NCBI GenBank assembly: GCA_963575745.1
Contig: CAUYUJ010012769.1
Location: forward strand, 354,061 to 418,060
DNA from: Prorocentrum cordatum
Lineage: Eukaryota; Sar; Dinophyceae; Prorocentrales; Prorocentraceae
Reading direction: 5' to 3'
DNA: 64,000 nt
Under the pieces are notes generated by a model that saw nothing but the letters and a program-made list of their open reading frames with translations, was not told the DNA's origin and ran no database searches. The position numbers were made by a program, and so were the translations under genes. This document shows, in pieces, positions 30,575-42,705 of the stretch. Within the stretch, counting starts at the first letter, position 1, and each line of letters opens with the position of its first letter.

Positions 30575-30679
30575 ATGGGGTCCTGAGGGATGGGGTCCTA
30601 AGGACGAGGTGCTTCAAACAACGCAACTCCTCCCTTGGATCCCTTTCTATCCTTAGGACCCCATCCCTCAGGACCCCAT
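30575..30679. repeat. Perfect 30-bp inverted repeat, 45-bp loop
   Basis: Arm 30575-30604 (containing GGGGTCCTGAGGGATGGGG) is the exact reverse complement of 30650-30679. Each arm itself contains GGGGTCCT twice. GGTGCTTCAAA is directly repeated just before each half (30563 and 30608). The perfect arms suggest a recent origin. Confidence 0.9.
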
Positions 30680-32570
30680 CTCTGAACCACCGAACACCTG
30701 CCGCGCGATTCGCTGCCAAGGTCGCAACTGTGCTGCTGCCCAACCCACGAAATCAGGACAGGCGCCAATCCACTCCAAGGCGCTCAAGACGCCATCTGGG
30801 ATCTCCCGCGGCTGGTCGAGCGGGTGTTCCCGACTTTCCGTCCTCGCTACGGGGTCTGGTTTATCCCCTAACGGAGTCCCCAGAACCCCCCCAAAGCATC
30901 CGAGCCGTCCCAAAACATGACTCCAAGACATCACGCGCTACCAACGACGGCTTCCAACGTTTACGACTTTCTTTATCCTCCGCGGGTTCGCCCCCTTTCG
31001 CCTGAGACATCCTCGGAACTCCAGGCTCCGAGATGCCCTGACTTGCGGTACTCTGGCCCGGTTTGCCTGACAGATGTTCATGGTTCTGGATTCCAAGATA
31101 CGGTTCGCGACTTCAGATGTCCTCGGTGGTCTGGCCCGATCCCCCTGATACGTCCTCGGACTTGCACCTCTCGAGCCGCGTGTTGGAACCTACAATCCAG
31201 ACTGATGAAGGGAGTCGATCGACACACACATATATGTGTATGCATACACATAGATACATACACATACATACATCTAGATATATGGGGAGAGACAGGGCAT
31301 ACACAAACACCAACCACTCCTTCATGAGGTAATCCCACAGAACTGAAGCCATCACCAATATCCCATGCGTGCTTTGCTCCTTGCGGGGGTCGGCGGAAAG
31401 GTGCAGAAAGGTGCAGTCCTCTTGAATATGCGACAACGGGAAGACGATCATAAGAGGAAGGCGGATGCTACGTCTTTTGCGTTCATATCATGTGACAACA
31501 ACAATGAGCCTGGTAACGTCAAAGCAGAGGCTATGGTATCCCAAGGCGTATGGCAAACTCCACATCACTGTCCTGCGTTCACTATCGTGCCGATCCGCCT
31601 CGCAGATTTCAGTTCCGCGCCCCAGTATAAGATCGCAGGGCGATGGGTTTTATGCCACAGTTCGGGGGACAAGTAAACACGCGGTGCAAGAGGCCGTTGA
31701 CATATCTATATCGTTCGTGTCTCTCCCCTGTCGCTCCTGCTCTTCGTGATCTTCCCCCTCCCCCCCTCCTCCTCCTCCTGTTCGTCCTCGCTCCCGTCTG
31801 CATCTTCCTCTTGCTCCTGCTCCTGCTCCTCAACTTCGCCCTTCTCCTCCCTGCTCCCTCCTGGGCCCAGAATTGGCGAATGCCGCCCCCCTCCGACGGG
31901 GGATCCCCCCGACGCCTGCTTCCTCACCTCGTCCGCCTGACGGAAGAGGTGCGCTACGTTGTGGCCCCGCTCCCTGCTGCCGCACGCAGAGCGAGGGCGC
32001 TGACAAGAGGGGGACGAGGAGGAGCAGTGGGAAGGGCGGGGAGCAGGGCGAGGAGAGGGGAGGGGTGGGGTGGCGGAAGGATGTGGACAAGGAGCAGTGA
32101 GCAGTTCGAAGTGGGGTGAAGAGCGAGCGAGAGTCAAGAGCGATGAGCGGAGCCCCCCGAGCTCCGACCGGCCTCCCTCCTCTGGCAAAGTGGACACACA
32201 TCCAGGTGAGCGGAAAGGCCTGCTTTGACTCTTGGCCATGCCGCCGTCTGCCGTCCGATCGATCACGTCTGCATGGCTCGGAGAACTGCTCCAGCGGGCG
32301 GCCCGTGCCATCGGCCTGCGCCTCAGTTGGCGCCTCGCGGCTTGGCGGCGCACACCGATGGGGGGGCACGGGGGAAGGGGCGCTCTTCTTGAAATGCAAG
32401 GGGTTGCTTCGCATAAGCGGCCTGCCCCACAAGAGCGATACTCACGCCCCGCAACTTCCAGAGTACAGGGGGGCCTCTTGAAAGCGCCCTTTTGCTCGCC
32501 GTGCCCCCAAGTGCGCACCGCGGACCAACAAACTTCAGACCTGTCCTGGAACTCGACCTGGCCAGGATTC
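30680..32570. other. Intergenic; no gene seen
   Basis: A degenerate (ACATACAT)n stretch at 31205-31280 and a TCC-rich part 31755-31850. Repeated CTGAGA(C/T)...CCTCGGA phrases at 31000-31160 hint at an old ~65-100 bp tandem unit. No coding motif. Confidence 0.5.
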
Positions 32571-33170
32571 CCAGGTCATCAGCATCATCAACATCATCAA
32601 CAATATCATCATCATTAACATCAGCAGCAGCAACACCATCATCACAGTCGTCAACACCACCATAACAGCATCACCACCACCAGCATAACCATCAGCATAA
32701 TCAGCATCACGGTCAGCATCACCACTACCACACTACCACCATCAGCAGCAGCATCGTCATCATCAGAATCCTCACCATCATCATCCTCGCAAACAACATC
32801 ATCGCCATCATCGTCGTCATCATCGTCGTCGTCATCGTCATCATCAGCATCAGCATATTCAACAGCATCACCACCATCTTCAGTACCATCATCAACATCA
32901 TCACCATCATCATCATCGTCATCAGCATCGTCATCATAATCATCATCACCAGCAGCAGCAGCATCCTCATCATTACCAGCATCATCACCACCACCACCAT
33001 CACCATCATCATCACCATCATCATCACCACCATCATCATCACCATCACCGTCATCATCATCAGCATCATTGTCATCATCATCATTATCATCATCAGCATC
33101 ATCACCATCATCATCATCATCAGCATCGTCATCATCATCGTCATCATCATCATCATCATCATCGTCATCA

Positions 33171-33214
<44 letters not shown>

Positions 33215-33270
33215 GTCCGCAGCAGCAGCAGCATCGTCAACAGCAGCATCGTCAAACAGCAGCACCATTA
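32571..33270. repeat. (ATC)n-type microsatellite, 700 bp
   Basis: CATCAT, CATCACCAT and CATCGTCAT units throughout with scattered single-base variants. Confidence 0.96.
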
Positions 33271-33815
33271 TCACCACCGGAGCGCTGAGCAGGGAGAACG
33301 AGAGGAGCGGGAGCGGCAGCAGGAGACCGGAGGTCCGCCGACCACACCACCTGCGTGCTCGCAAGGGAGGCGCTCGTGCCGCGGTGTACCGTGCCAGTGC
33401 TGGCGGGGCATGACGGCATCGACCGTGCGAGGAGAAGAGACGTCTCTCGCATGGGCACGGGAGACGTCGGAGGAGGCCGATCCGAGGTCCCGAGCGGAAG
33501 CAGGAAATACGTCTGCTGCCCAGCCCTATGCAGGCACTCTCCACAGAAGATGCGGTGCCCCGACGGGGGGTCCGTGAAGCTCCGACTGGGGAATCACACA
33601 TCCTCCTCGACCAACGCAAGTGGCATCCTACACCGAAAGAACCGTGCCCTGTGAAGCTGAGCCCGCTCGTCCCACATTTCGCGCGCACGCCAGAGAAAGG
33701 CGGCAGATGGGTCTGGAGGAGGGGGGTAGAGGTACTGGGGCAGACTGAGAGGTGCAGGGTGAGGAGATGGAAGGGGAGGAAGGGGCGTGAGGGAAAGAAT
33801 AGTGTGTGATACGTG
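33271..33815. other. Intergenic; no gene seen
   Basis: Unique sequence with nothing recognisable. Confidence 0.45.
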
Positions 33816-34100
33816 CGCGTTTGCAGAGAGAGAGAGAGAGAGAGATAGAGAGAAGAAAACAATGACCAATCATACATATGTCCATGTACAAAGAGAACTA
33901 CAAACATCTACAGAGGAACAGAGGACCTGTGGGAGTGAGAGAGAGAGAGAGACAACAAAAAAACAAGTAGAGAGAGAGAGAGAGAGAAGAAACATAAAGA
34001 GAGAGACAGAGAAATAACCGAACACAAGAGAGATGGAGAGAACAAAAAGGGAGGGAGAGGAGAGAGAGAGAGACAAAACAGAGACAGACAGACACACAGG
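33816..34100. repeat. (GA)n microsatellite, interrupted
   Basis: Several GAGA runs separated by short unique pieces. 34101-34379 beyond it shows nothing. Confidence 0.93.
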
Positions 34101-34379
34101 TTGGCATGCCACCCCTGGCCCAAGATCCTCGTCAAGACGAGTAGGTCCGGCGCAGTGAACAACGGCGCCTCTAGAGCGGTGCAATGCAATCTGGTGGAAA
34201 GAAAGCTTTTATGCACAGAGGGGTCAATTGGTCCTCGACATGGAGGAGGAAACCAAGGAAAGCCTCAGGATTCAAGAGACACATGTCACCACTTCTGCAA
34301 ACTATACGCTGCCAGGCGCGCGCCAGGTTCATCAGTTCTATTCAAGTGGCACGTGCGTGGCCAGACGCATAAAAAAGTG

Positions 34380-34700
34380 TGCAGGATGTGTGTAGTGTGT
34401 ACTGTGCGTGTGTGTGTGTGTTCTGTGTGTTGTGAGCGTGAGTTGTGTGTTGTGTGTTGTGTGAGCTATGAGCGAATTATGTGGGTGTATTGTGTGTGGC
34501 GTATGTGTCGCGTTGGTTGGGTGTTGTGCGTGATGCGTGTTGTGCGCTTGTGAATTATCTCTGCGTGTTATGTGTGCCGTCGATGTTGTCTGCGTTCTGT
34601 ATAAGTTGTGTGTGTGGTGACTTGTGCGTGGTGTCTGTGTGTGCTCTGTATATGTGTGCGTGTGTATTCTGCGTGTGTGTGTGTGAGTGTTGTACGTCGG
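34380..34700. repeat. (TG)n-rich degenerate microsatellite
   Basis: TGTG/TGTGCG/TGTTGTG-rich with many interruptions. Confidence 0.9.
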
Positions 34701-34740
34701 GTCTCGATTTTGGGAGGATGTCTCAGGCAAAAAAAACGTT

Positions 34741-35100
34741 CAATCCCACCAGTTCTCTGGGCGTCGGTGCTTTAGGGAGTTTCCTCTTCCACCCCTCCTT
34801 CTTCCCCTTCGGGGAGGGGTTTACCCCTCCGCCTACCCCCTCCCCATTGACCTGGACAAGGGGTTTCGCGAGTCGTCGGAGCGTCCAAAACGGACTCGGC
34901 GAGGAAGCCAAAATCATTAATGGACTAGGGTGTTGGCCCCATTTGGGCCTCCTGAGGGGGGGGCCTAATTAATGCTCCCCTTTTGTTTGATCGATCTCCT
35001 CCAAGATGGCCCCAAGAAGCGCACAGGAGGCCCCAAGAGGTCCCAAGATGGCCCCAAGATGGCCCCAAGAGGCCCACAAGAGGCCCCAAGGAGGCCCCAA
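34741..35100 (+). repeat. Segmental duplication, copy 1 (~360 bp)
   Basis: From CAATCCCACCAGTTCTCTGG through TTTAGGGAGTTTCCTCTTCC, GGGTTTCGCGAGTCGTCGG, TAGGGTGTTGGCCCCATTT and TTTGATCGATCTCCTCC into a CCAAGATGGCCCCAAGAGG-type array. The same order is found at 35378-35740, 637-640 bp away. Confidence 0.92.
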
Positions 35101-35297
35101 CGGGATCCCACGCGGCCCCAAGGGGCTCATCCGAGGCACCCAAGACGCCGAAGAGCCCCCCCATGACCGCCAAGAGACCCCCGAGACGTCCCAAGACGCC
35201 CAAGAGATACTCCAAGAGGCTCCGAGAAACATCCAAGAGACCTCTGGCCCTTTTGCTTGCTCTCCTCCTCTTCCGTCCTCCTCCTATCCCTTCTCAT

Positions 35298-35328
<31 letters not shown>

Positions 35329-35377
35329 CTCCTCATCCTATTCATCCTCCTTCTCCCTACTCCCTCATCCATCCATC

Positions 35378-35740
35378 CAATCCCACCAGCCCTCTGGGCG
35401 TCGGTGTTTTAGGGAGTTTCCTCTTCCACCCCTCCTTCTTCCCCTTGGGGGAGGGGTTACCCATCCCCCTGCCCCCTCCCCATGGACCTGGACAAAGGGT
35501 TTCGCGAGTCGTCGGAGCGTCCTAGAAAACTGCCTCGGCGAGGAAGCCAACATCATTGTTTTACTAGGGTGTTGGCCCCATTTTGGCCTTCTGGGGGGGG
35601 GACGCTAATTCATGCTCCCCTCTTGTTTGATCGACCTCCTCCAAGATGGCCCCAAGAAGCGCCCAGGAGGCCCCACGAGGTCCCAAGATGGCCCCAAGAT
35701 GGCCCCAAGAGGCCCACAAGAGGCCCCCAGGAGGTCCCCA
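35378..35740 (+). repeat. Segmental duplication, copy 2 (~360 bp)
   Basis: Second copy of 34741-35100, about 88% similar by eye. A third, shorter and diverged trace (CCTCGGCGAGAATGCCAAATC to about 35880) follows at 35797. The (CAAGAGGCCCC)-type array is the opposite-strand version of the CTTGGGGCCTCTTGGG motif at 37-40 kb. Confidence 0.9.
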
Positions 35741-35982
35741 AGATACTCCCAAGAGGCCCCAAGAGACCCCCCAAGGGCACCCAAGATGCTCCAAGATGCC
35801 TCGGCGAGAATGCCAAATCATTGACTGTACGAAGGTTTTAGCCACATGTTGGCCTCTTGGGGGGGGGGCACTGATTCAGATGACTCCAAGAGCGCCTGGG
35901 AGAGCCCAACATGACCTCCAAGATGGCTCAAGATATCCCAAACTGTCTCATCATGGCGTCCTCTGCTCGCTTGTTGGTGGAA

Positions 35983-36101
35983 GTCTCAAGCAAAACGGCA
36001 ATGTTCTAAGAATCGGGCTCCAAATCACTAAGTCCCAATGTGTTGTTGAAGGCGTTATGGTAAAATGTTGAAAAGGGCTGTGCTGTTGGACCCTGACGTC
36101 G
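35983..36101 (+). repeat. Dispersed repeat, copy 1 (partner 36922-37043)
   Basis: GTCTCAAGCAAAACGG, TCCAAATCA, AATGTGTTGTTGAAG and GTGCTGTTGGACCCTGACGTCG recur in the same order at 36922-37043 with about 75% similarity. Confidence 0.75.
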
Positions 36102-36289
36102 CGATCTGTGCGCGGGGGGGGGGCACCGATGTTCAGAAGGATGAGGGCGTCCCTAGCGAAACGACAACAACAACTCGAAAGGAAAGCTAAGAAAACGCAT
36201 CTGAGCTGTACTTCCTCCGGGCGTTGGGCATAACTTATTTATGGATATATATATATATATATATAACACCGGGAAAACCCAATCATAAT

Positions 36290-36590
36290 AATTCTAGGGC
36301 TGTAGGGCTATGTGGCTGTACGGTTATAGGACCGTAGGGCTAGGGCTATAGGACTATAGGGCTATAGGGCTATAGGAACATAGGGCTATAGGGCTACAAG
36401 ACAATAAGCCTATAGGACCATAGGCCCATAAGGGCTCTAGGGTTATAGGGCTATGGGGCGATTGGGTTATAGGGCATAAGGACTATAGGGCTATAGGGCT
36501 AATTAGGGCTATAGGGCTATAGAGCTATAGGTTTATAGGTCTATAAGGATATAGAGCTATAGGGCTGTAGGGCTGTAGGGCGATAGAGCA
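36290..36590. repeat. (CTATAGGG)n telomere-like array
   Basis: The octamer CTATAGGG, with variants CATAGGG, CCGTAGGG and TTATAGGG, is repeated through about 300 bp. It resembles but is not the TTTAGGG repeat. An (AT)n run precedes it (36243-36264). A short (CCGGGCACCCCTGGGCAC) minisatellite follows to 36655. Confidence 0.9.
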
Positions 36591-36921
36591 CCCAGGCACC
36601 CCGGGGCACCTCCGGGCACCCCTGGGCACATCCGGGCACCCCCTGGCACCCGGGCGTGCAGCGAAAATCGGCGGCAAACCTAACCTAACCAAAAATATAT
36701 ATATAGAGAGAGAGAGAGGGAGAGAGAGGCGTGTGGAAGTGGCACATGCGTGCTCATGCTTCTACATAGAGGACTGCAGAGCGTAAGCATCTCAGGAAAG
36801 TGTGCGGCACAAGAAGGTGTTCCACACCTTGCGATTGTCGTTGAGAAGACAATCGAGCGAACCTGTCGTTGAAAGATCTGCGGGCAACGTTGACTACGTC
36901 GGGATTCAAGCTTGGAGGGAT

Positions 36922-37043
36922 GTCTCGCGCAAAACCGATACTTTCTAAGAGCGACGTCCAAAATCATTGAACACATTGTGTGTGTTGAAGATGTTCTGTC
37001 AACATGCTCTGAAAAACCATTGTGCTGTTGGACCGTGACGTCG
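36922..37043 (+). repeat. Dispersed repeat, copy 2 (partner 35983-36101)
   Basis: See the partner copy. It ends at the same GTGACGTCGAG boundary. GA and TA/CATA microsatellites lie at 36695-36729 and 37130-37170. Confidence 0.75.
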
Positions 37044-37249
37044 AGAAAACGGCCAAACACATCGCGTGCGGGGCGGGACGGCTTCAATTGATCGCGTCTG
37101 AGTTCTACAACCGCGGAGAGGAGTGTACGATTATATATATAAATATATGTACACACATACATACATACTAGAACCATCGCGCGCGCTTTGCGCGCGCTCA
37201 AGTTCTAGCTAGGCTTGATAGGCTAACTCATGTCATCTCATTGTGGTCG

Positions 37250-40200
37250 CTTCTTGCGTCCAGGGACTCCCTTGGAGGCCCTGCGCAAGCCTCGGAATCG
37301 TGTAAAGGGGAAACGCGGAAACGCAGAAATCATGAACTTCCTTTAGATATTCAACGTTTTGGGGCTCTCAAAGGCTTCCTGGGTTCTTTTTTTGGAGGTG
37401 AGGGGGGTCTGAATTGTGGTCTGTTGTGCAAGAGTAGACCGGGGGCCAAACTTGAAACAAAAAAAGGAATTGTAGGATTTCCATGTTTTTCCAATTCCTC
37501 GGCGCTGTTCGGCGCTGTTTTTTGTTTGTGCCTCGCGGGTTTTGTTAGCCGGGCCCCTCAGGGGTGTGGGATCTTCCGGACCCCCTGGGGGTTCTGGAGG
37601 CCTCCTGGAGGCCTGGAGAGCCGTCGGAAGGGTGTTGCGGGCTGCGCGGGAGCGTGTTGGGCCGTTCTTTACGTTCTGGGGGCTCCGTGGGGTCGTCATG
37701 CGCTGTCCTTCGGCGACTTGGGGTCTCCCCCTGGGAAGCTGGGAGGCGCGGCACCGGCCAGATGTCAGGGGATGTGTAGGACCCCCGAGTAGGAGTCCCA
37801 CTTTGAAAAAAAGGGGGATTCTGGGAATTTTCCTTTTTCCTCAAAATCCTCGATCTTCGAGGCGAAAAACATTAGAAAAACCACGGGGCATCAACGATTT
37901 GACCGTCTTTGTGCTCTCTCGGGACAGCTCTCGCAGTTCTCTTGGGCTGTCCTTGGAGCCTCGTCGGGGTCTTTCTGGTGCCTCTCAAGAATCGGGGGTG
38001 TGTTGGGGGCCTCTGGGAGGTCCCGGAAGCCTTTCGGAGGTCTCTGGAAGCATCCTGCTCCCGCTCTTGGCCCCATCTTGGGCCTGTTCTGGGGTGGTCT
38101 GGGGCTGTCCTGGGCGCCTCTTCGGAAGTCTTGGAGCCTTCTTGGCCCGTCTTGGGGCCGCCCTGAGGGTCTCTTGGGTGGTCTTGGGGCGGTCTTGGGA
38201 GCCTCGTCGGCGCTCTTAGACCGTTGGAAGCTCGAAAACGCGAGAAGCCAAAAACATTGAAAAAGAAAACGATGAGAGTCTACGATTTTGGCTTCTTCGG
38301 GCCGTCCCAGGACGCCTCTACTGGGGTGCCTCTTGGGGCGTCTTCGGGGCCTCTGTTGGTGTTTGTTCGGGTCTCATGGGGGCCTCTTGGGAAGTGGGCG
38401 CTTCTTGGAGCCTCTAGGGGTCTCCTGGGGGCCTCTTGGGCCAAACCGCTCGAATCCTCGATTCCTCCTCCCCGTCTTGGGAGCCGACTCGGGGCGTTCT
38501 TGGGCGGTTTGGGCGCCTCTGGGGCCGTCTTGGCCCCTTAGTGGGCCGTCTTGGAGCCCTCTTCGGGGCATCCTCGACCAGCTTGGGTGCCTCTTGGGCC
38601 GTCTTGGACGCAGTGGAAGCCCAAAAGGCGAACACGCCAAACATAGCAGTTTTCTCATAGGACATCGACGATGTTTGCATAATGGGGCTCTATTGGAGTG
38701 CCCCTTGGGCCGTGTTCGGGGACTCTTTTTGTGTTTTTGCGGGTCTCTTGGGGACCTCCTGGAGCTTCTTGGGCGCTTCTTGGAGCCTCTTGGAGTCTCC
38801 TGGGGCCCTCTTGGGCCAAATGGCTTGCATTTTCGGTTCCTCGAATCCGTCTTGGGCGCCGACTTGGGGCGTTGTTGAGCGGTTTAAGCGTCTCGTGGGC
38901 CGCCTTGACCCCCTCGTGGGCCGTCTTGGGGCCCTCTTGGGGGCATCCTCGACCAGCTTGGGTGCCTCTTGGGCCGTCTTGGACGCAGTGGAAGCCCAAA
39001 AGGCGAACACGCCAAAATATGAATTTCCTATCGGAAATCGACGATGTTTGCCTATTTGGGGCACTATTGGGGTGCCTGTTGGGAGCCTCCTGGGGGTCTC
39101 TTGGGGGCCTCTTGGGGCCTCTGGGGGGCCTCTTGGGGCATCCTGGGGACCTCTTGGGGCCTCCTGGAAGCCTCTGGGGCTGAAAGGTCTGAATTTGAAT
39201 GTGGTTGTGCACCTCTGGAGCCCCTAATTGCCCCTCTGGGGCTCGTCTTGGGGCTCTCTTGGGCTGTCTTGGGGGCCTCTCGAGCCGTCTTGGGACCCAG
39301 TTGGGGTCGTCTTGGAGCCCTCTTGGGAGCCTGTGGGGCAGTCTTGGGTGCCTCTTGGGCCGTCTTGGACGCAGTGGAAGCCCAAAAGGCGAACACGCCA
39401 AACATAGCAGTTTTCTCATAGGACATCGACGATGTTTGAATAGTGGGGCTCTATTGGGGTGCCCCTTGGGGCGTGTTTGGGGACTCTTGTTGTGTTTTTG
39501 CGGGTCTCTTGGGCGCCTCTTGGGGCTTCTTGGGCGCTTCTTGGAGCCTCTTGGGGTCTCCTGGGGGCCTCTTGGGCCAAATGGCTCGCATGTTCGGTTC
39601 CTCGAATCCGTCCTGGGCGCCGACTTGGGGCGTTGTTGAGCGGTTTAGGCGTCTCGTGGGCCGTCTTGGCCCCCTCGTGGGCCGTCTGGTTTCCCTCTTC
39701 GGGGCATCCTCGACCGGCTTGGGTGCCTCTTGGGCCGTCTTGGGCGCAGTGGAAGCCCAAAAGGCGAACACGCCAAAAATATGAGTTTTCCTATCGGACA
39801 TCGACGATGTTTTCTTATTTTGGGCTCTATTGGGGTGCCCCTTGGGGCGTCATCGGGGCCTCTGTTTGTGTTTGTTCGGTTCTCATGGGGGCCTCTTGAG
39901 GCTTCTGTGTTCTCCTTGAAGCCTCTTGTGGTCTCCTGGGGGCCTCTTGGGCCAAACCGCTCGAATCCTCGATTCCTCCTCCCCGTCTTGGGCGCCGCCT
40001 TGGGGCGTTGTTGAGCGGTGTAGGCGCCTCGTGGGCCGTCTTGACGACCCCCTCGTGGGCCGTCTCGGGGCCCTCTTGGGGGCATCCTCGACCGGCTTGG
40101 GTGCCTTTTGGGCCGTCTTGGACGCAGTGGAAGCCCCAAAGGCGAACACCCCGAAAAAACTAGTTTTCCCAAAAGACATCGACGATTCTTGCTTATTGGA

Positions 40201-40380
40201 CCTCTCTCGGGGTGTCTCTTGGGGCGTCTTCGGGGCCTTCGGGGGCCTTCTTGGCGTCATGGTAGTCGTCTTGAAAGGCGTCTGGAGCCATCGCTGCGGC
40301 CTCCTGGGGCCTCCCTGCAGCCTCTTGGGGCCCTGTTGGCCCCGGGTCGCCGAAACCGAAAAACAACAATTGGGAAAATG
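37250..40380. repeat. Higher-order satellite, ~378-bp units of CTTGGGGC-rich sequence
   Basis: The anchor GTGGAAGCCCAAAAGGCGAA lies at about 38613, 38988, 39374, 39749 and 40127, spacing 375, 386, 375 and 378. Each unit holds many CCTCTTGGGGC-type short repeats plus an AT-richer spacer with CATCGACGATG. The first kilobase (37250-38220) is more diverged. On the minus strand each unit contains a start codon and the peptide FGVFAFWASTASKTAQEAPK or a close variant. Coding is possible but unproven. Confidence 0.9.
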
Positions 40381-40424
40381 ACGCCCGGTCCCCCCATGCG
40401 CTGTCGAGGTCGTGGTTATATATC

Positions 40425-40429
40425 TATAA

Positions 40430-40461
<32 letters not shown>

Positions 40462-40510
40462 CCCATAGGTGTATATATATATATATACACATATGGATAG
40501 ATGTCTAGGT
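40425..40510. repeat. (TA)n microsatellite
   Basis: ATATATAT runs around GTACCCATAGGTG. Confidence 0.93.
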
Positions 40511-41160
40511 GTGTATGTGTGTACACATGTATGTACACATGTCGCAGCATCGATCGCTCATGACGATCTCAGTGGCCCTAGCCCCGCTCCTGAAGACGGG
40601 CGCGCTACCTAGTAGCGGTCAGCACGCGTCAATATCGAGCAGGGAACGCCTGGCCAATGGAACCACTCCCATCAAAATCTGTCCAAGCACCCTGTTGCTT
40701 CCTATTCCCCCACCGCTGGTCGTCGTCCTACTCCTGATCCTCCTCATCCGCCTTTTGTTTGTTGTTGGGGTTCGTATATGCCCCTACTTTGCCATCCGGG
40801 AGGCCCCATCCTGTCTGTCCCCAAAGAAACGTTCGGAGGAGTAGACGTCGTTGCTCTCAACATTGAAGTTCTGGCGCCGACGTTGCAGAATGTGTGGCAA
40901 GAATGCGCCGTGGCGCCCTTCTCCTGCGGAGGGGCGAAATGTCGCTCTCGCCTCGGCGCCGTGTTCTTTTCCTGCACGTGAGCTGACAACGATGTCGCTT
41001 GCGCCTCGGCGCCCGCGTACATTTATGTCGCCAGAACATTGCGCTCCCACCTCGGCGCGGACCACATTCCACCTGGAACCTGTCAGTGCCCCCAGAGGCC
41101 CAAAACATAAATACACCAGAGAAAAATCCCACTCAGTGTATGGTTTCCGTTGAGGAGATC
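40511..41160. other. Intergenic with a short tandem motif; no gene seen
   Basis: 40905-41070 repeats CTC(T/G)CGCCTCGGCG-type units three to four times about 50 bp apart, similar to the 8040-8390 array. The remainder has no recognised content. Confidence 0.5.
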
Positions 41161-41162
41161 GG

Positions 41163-41262
41163 CTGGGAACCTGGGAGCCCAGGAACCCAGAACCTACCGA
41201 AATCGGCCCGGAACCAATAACCGGGAACCCGGGAACCCGGAACCGGGAACCCAGGAACCCAG
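41163..41262. repeat. (CCGGGAAC)n minisatellite
   Basis: GGGAACC, CCAGGAAC and CCGGGAAC units in about 100 bp. Confidence 0.85.
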
Positions 41263-42464
41263 CCTGCTGCCAAAATCGGCGGGAAACGTTCGCCACATCT
41301 CCCAACTTCCGCTATAGGACCCCCTCAGCGCAAGCACCGATTGGGGGAACTTGAAGGGGCGTCTTCGTGAACTCGCGTCACGCTGAGCAGCACGGCTCGC
41401 GCGCTACTCTGTCCGCGCCGCCGACCCCCCACGCCGCGCCGGACACGGCAGCCCGAGGGGCGAAGGGGAGCCCCCCGAGCAGCCGCCACGACAGGCGAAG
41501 GCCCTGGGGCCCCAGGCCTGCGCACGCTCCGCGGGCCGACCTCTGGAGCCACGCTGGAGGCCAGCCCACAGGAGACCTCCCACAAGGGGCCCCACCTTGG
41601 GGCCCCAGGACATCCACAGATGTTTGCTGGTGTGGGAGCGTCGCGCCCTCCATCGCACAAACCGGCGGAACCCAAGGAACCCAGGGCACCCATGGGGCAA
41701 GCGGGGTGTTCCTTGGCATGGGTCTCCTCTGTTGCGATGAGCGCATGGAGATGCAGAAGCAAACGGTGGCAGAGGGCAAGGCTCGACCAGAACCGTGTGT
41801 TCCATGCTCGGCTTGCTTTAGTTGTCCCTCGTTCTGTCTTTTTGCCCGCCTTTGCTGCAAGACGACATCCATGCGAAAACGGTCCACGAGATCGCCAACA
41901 CACCGGTGAGCTCGAGCCATGCCAAGGAGAACGCCTCCGCGGCTGCTTTTTGCCGACGCTCCAGCCGGGGGGCGCTCGGAATCCCAGCGGGGCGCACTCG
42001 AACGAGGGCCGCTCGGCCTGGTCTGGCCGACGGACATCCTCGCTGTTTCCGAGAGGCTGGCCAGGTGAGTACCCGGTCGCGGGAAGAGGTGGGCCCTGGT
42101 CCGGGCCCCCCCTCACCAACCCCCACGTGCAGGGTAGGGGGCAGAGAGGACGTGTGTGCTTTCACGTGCACGGGCGCAGCTGTCGATGCCTGGAGCACCC
42201 TGCGTGCTTCGCGCACGTGGCGCGCCTGGCGTGGCTGGAGCGCGTAGCACACTTGGCGCATCTGGCGCACCAGGCGCGCTTGGCACTCTTTGGGCCCCTG
42301 GCGCACGTGGCACACTTGGCACGCGTGCGCGGCACCTCGCAGCTGTCGTGCACATGGTGTCTGTCTGTCCATACGATGGCAGCTTCTGCCTATGCAATGG
42401 CCAAGCTTTGGTCCTACCCAGATGGCGGGAGGACGAGCGGGAGTGAGCGAGACGGCTTGCGGCG
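41263..42464. other. Intergenic; no gene seen
   Basis: 42190-42340 repeats GGCGCACxTGGCGCxx phrases every 9 bp or so (GCGCACTTGGCGCATCTGGC). Long open frames on both strands are compositional. Confidence 0.45.
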
Positions 42465-42641
42465 TACAGTCAACCCGTATAGTAACGATGCGCGGCAAGG
42501 ATGCAAGGGCCTTGGAGGGCCATGTCGACAATCTGCGAGCGGGGCGCGGCCAGCGAAAGCGGCCAAGGATGGACCGAGGAGGCAAGGATGCAAGGGTACC
42601 CTTGGGAAGGTTGTCCATCCTTACTATGCGGGTGGACTGTA
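42465..42641. mobile_element. 177-bp element with 26-bp imperfect inverted ends
   Basis: 42465-42490 (TACAGTCAACCCGTATAGTA) matches the reverse complement of 42616-42641 at 22 of 26 positions. Inside, GGCAAGGATGCAAGGG is directly repeated. MITE-like; no second copy seen. Confidence 0.65.
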
Positions 42642-42705
42642 CCGACTGGGAACTTTACCCTCGCCCCACCCCCCTTCCGTGCTTTGTGCGGCCGACATTC
42701 TCTCT

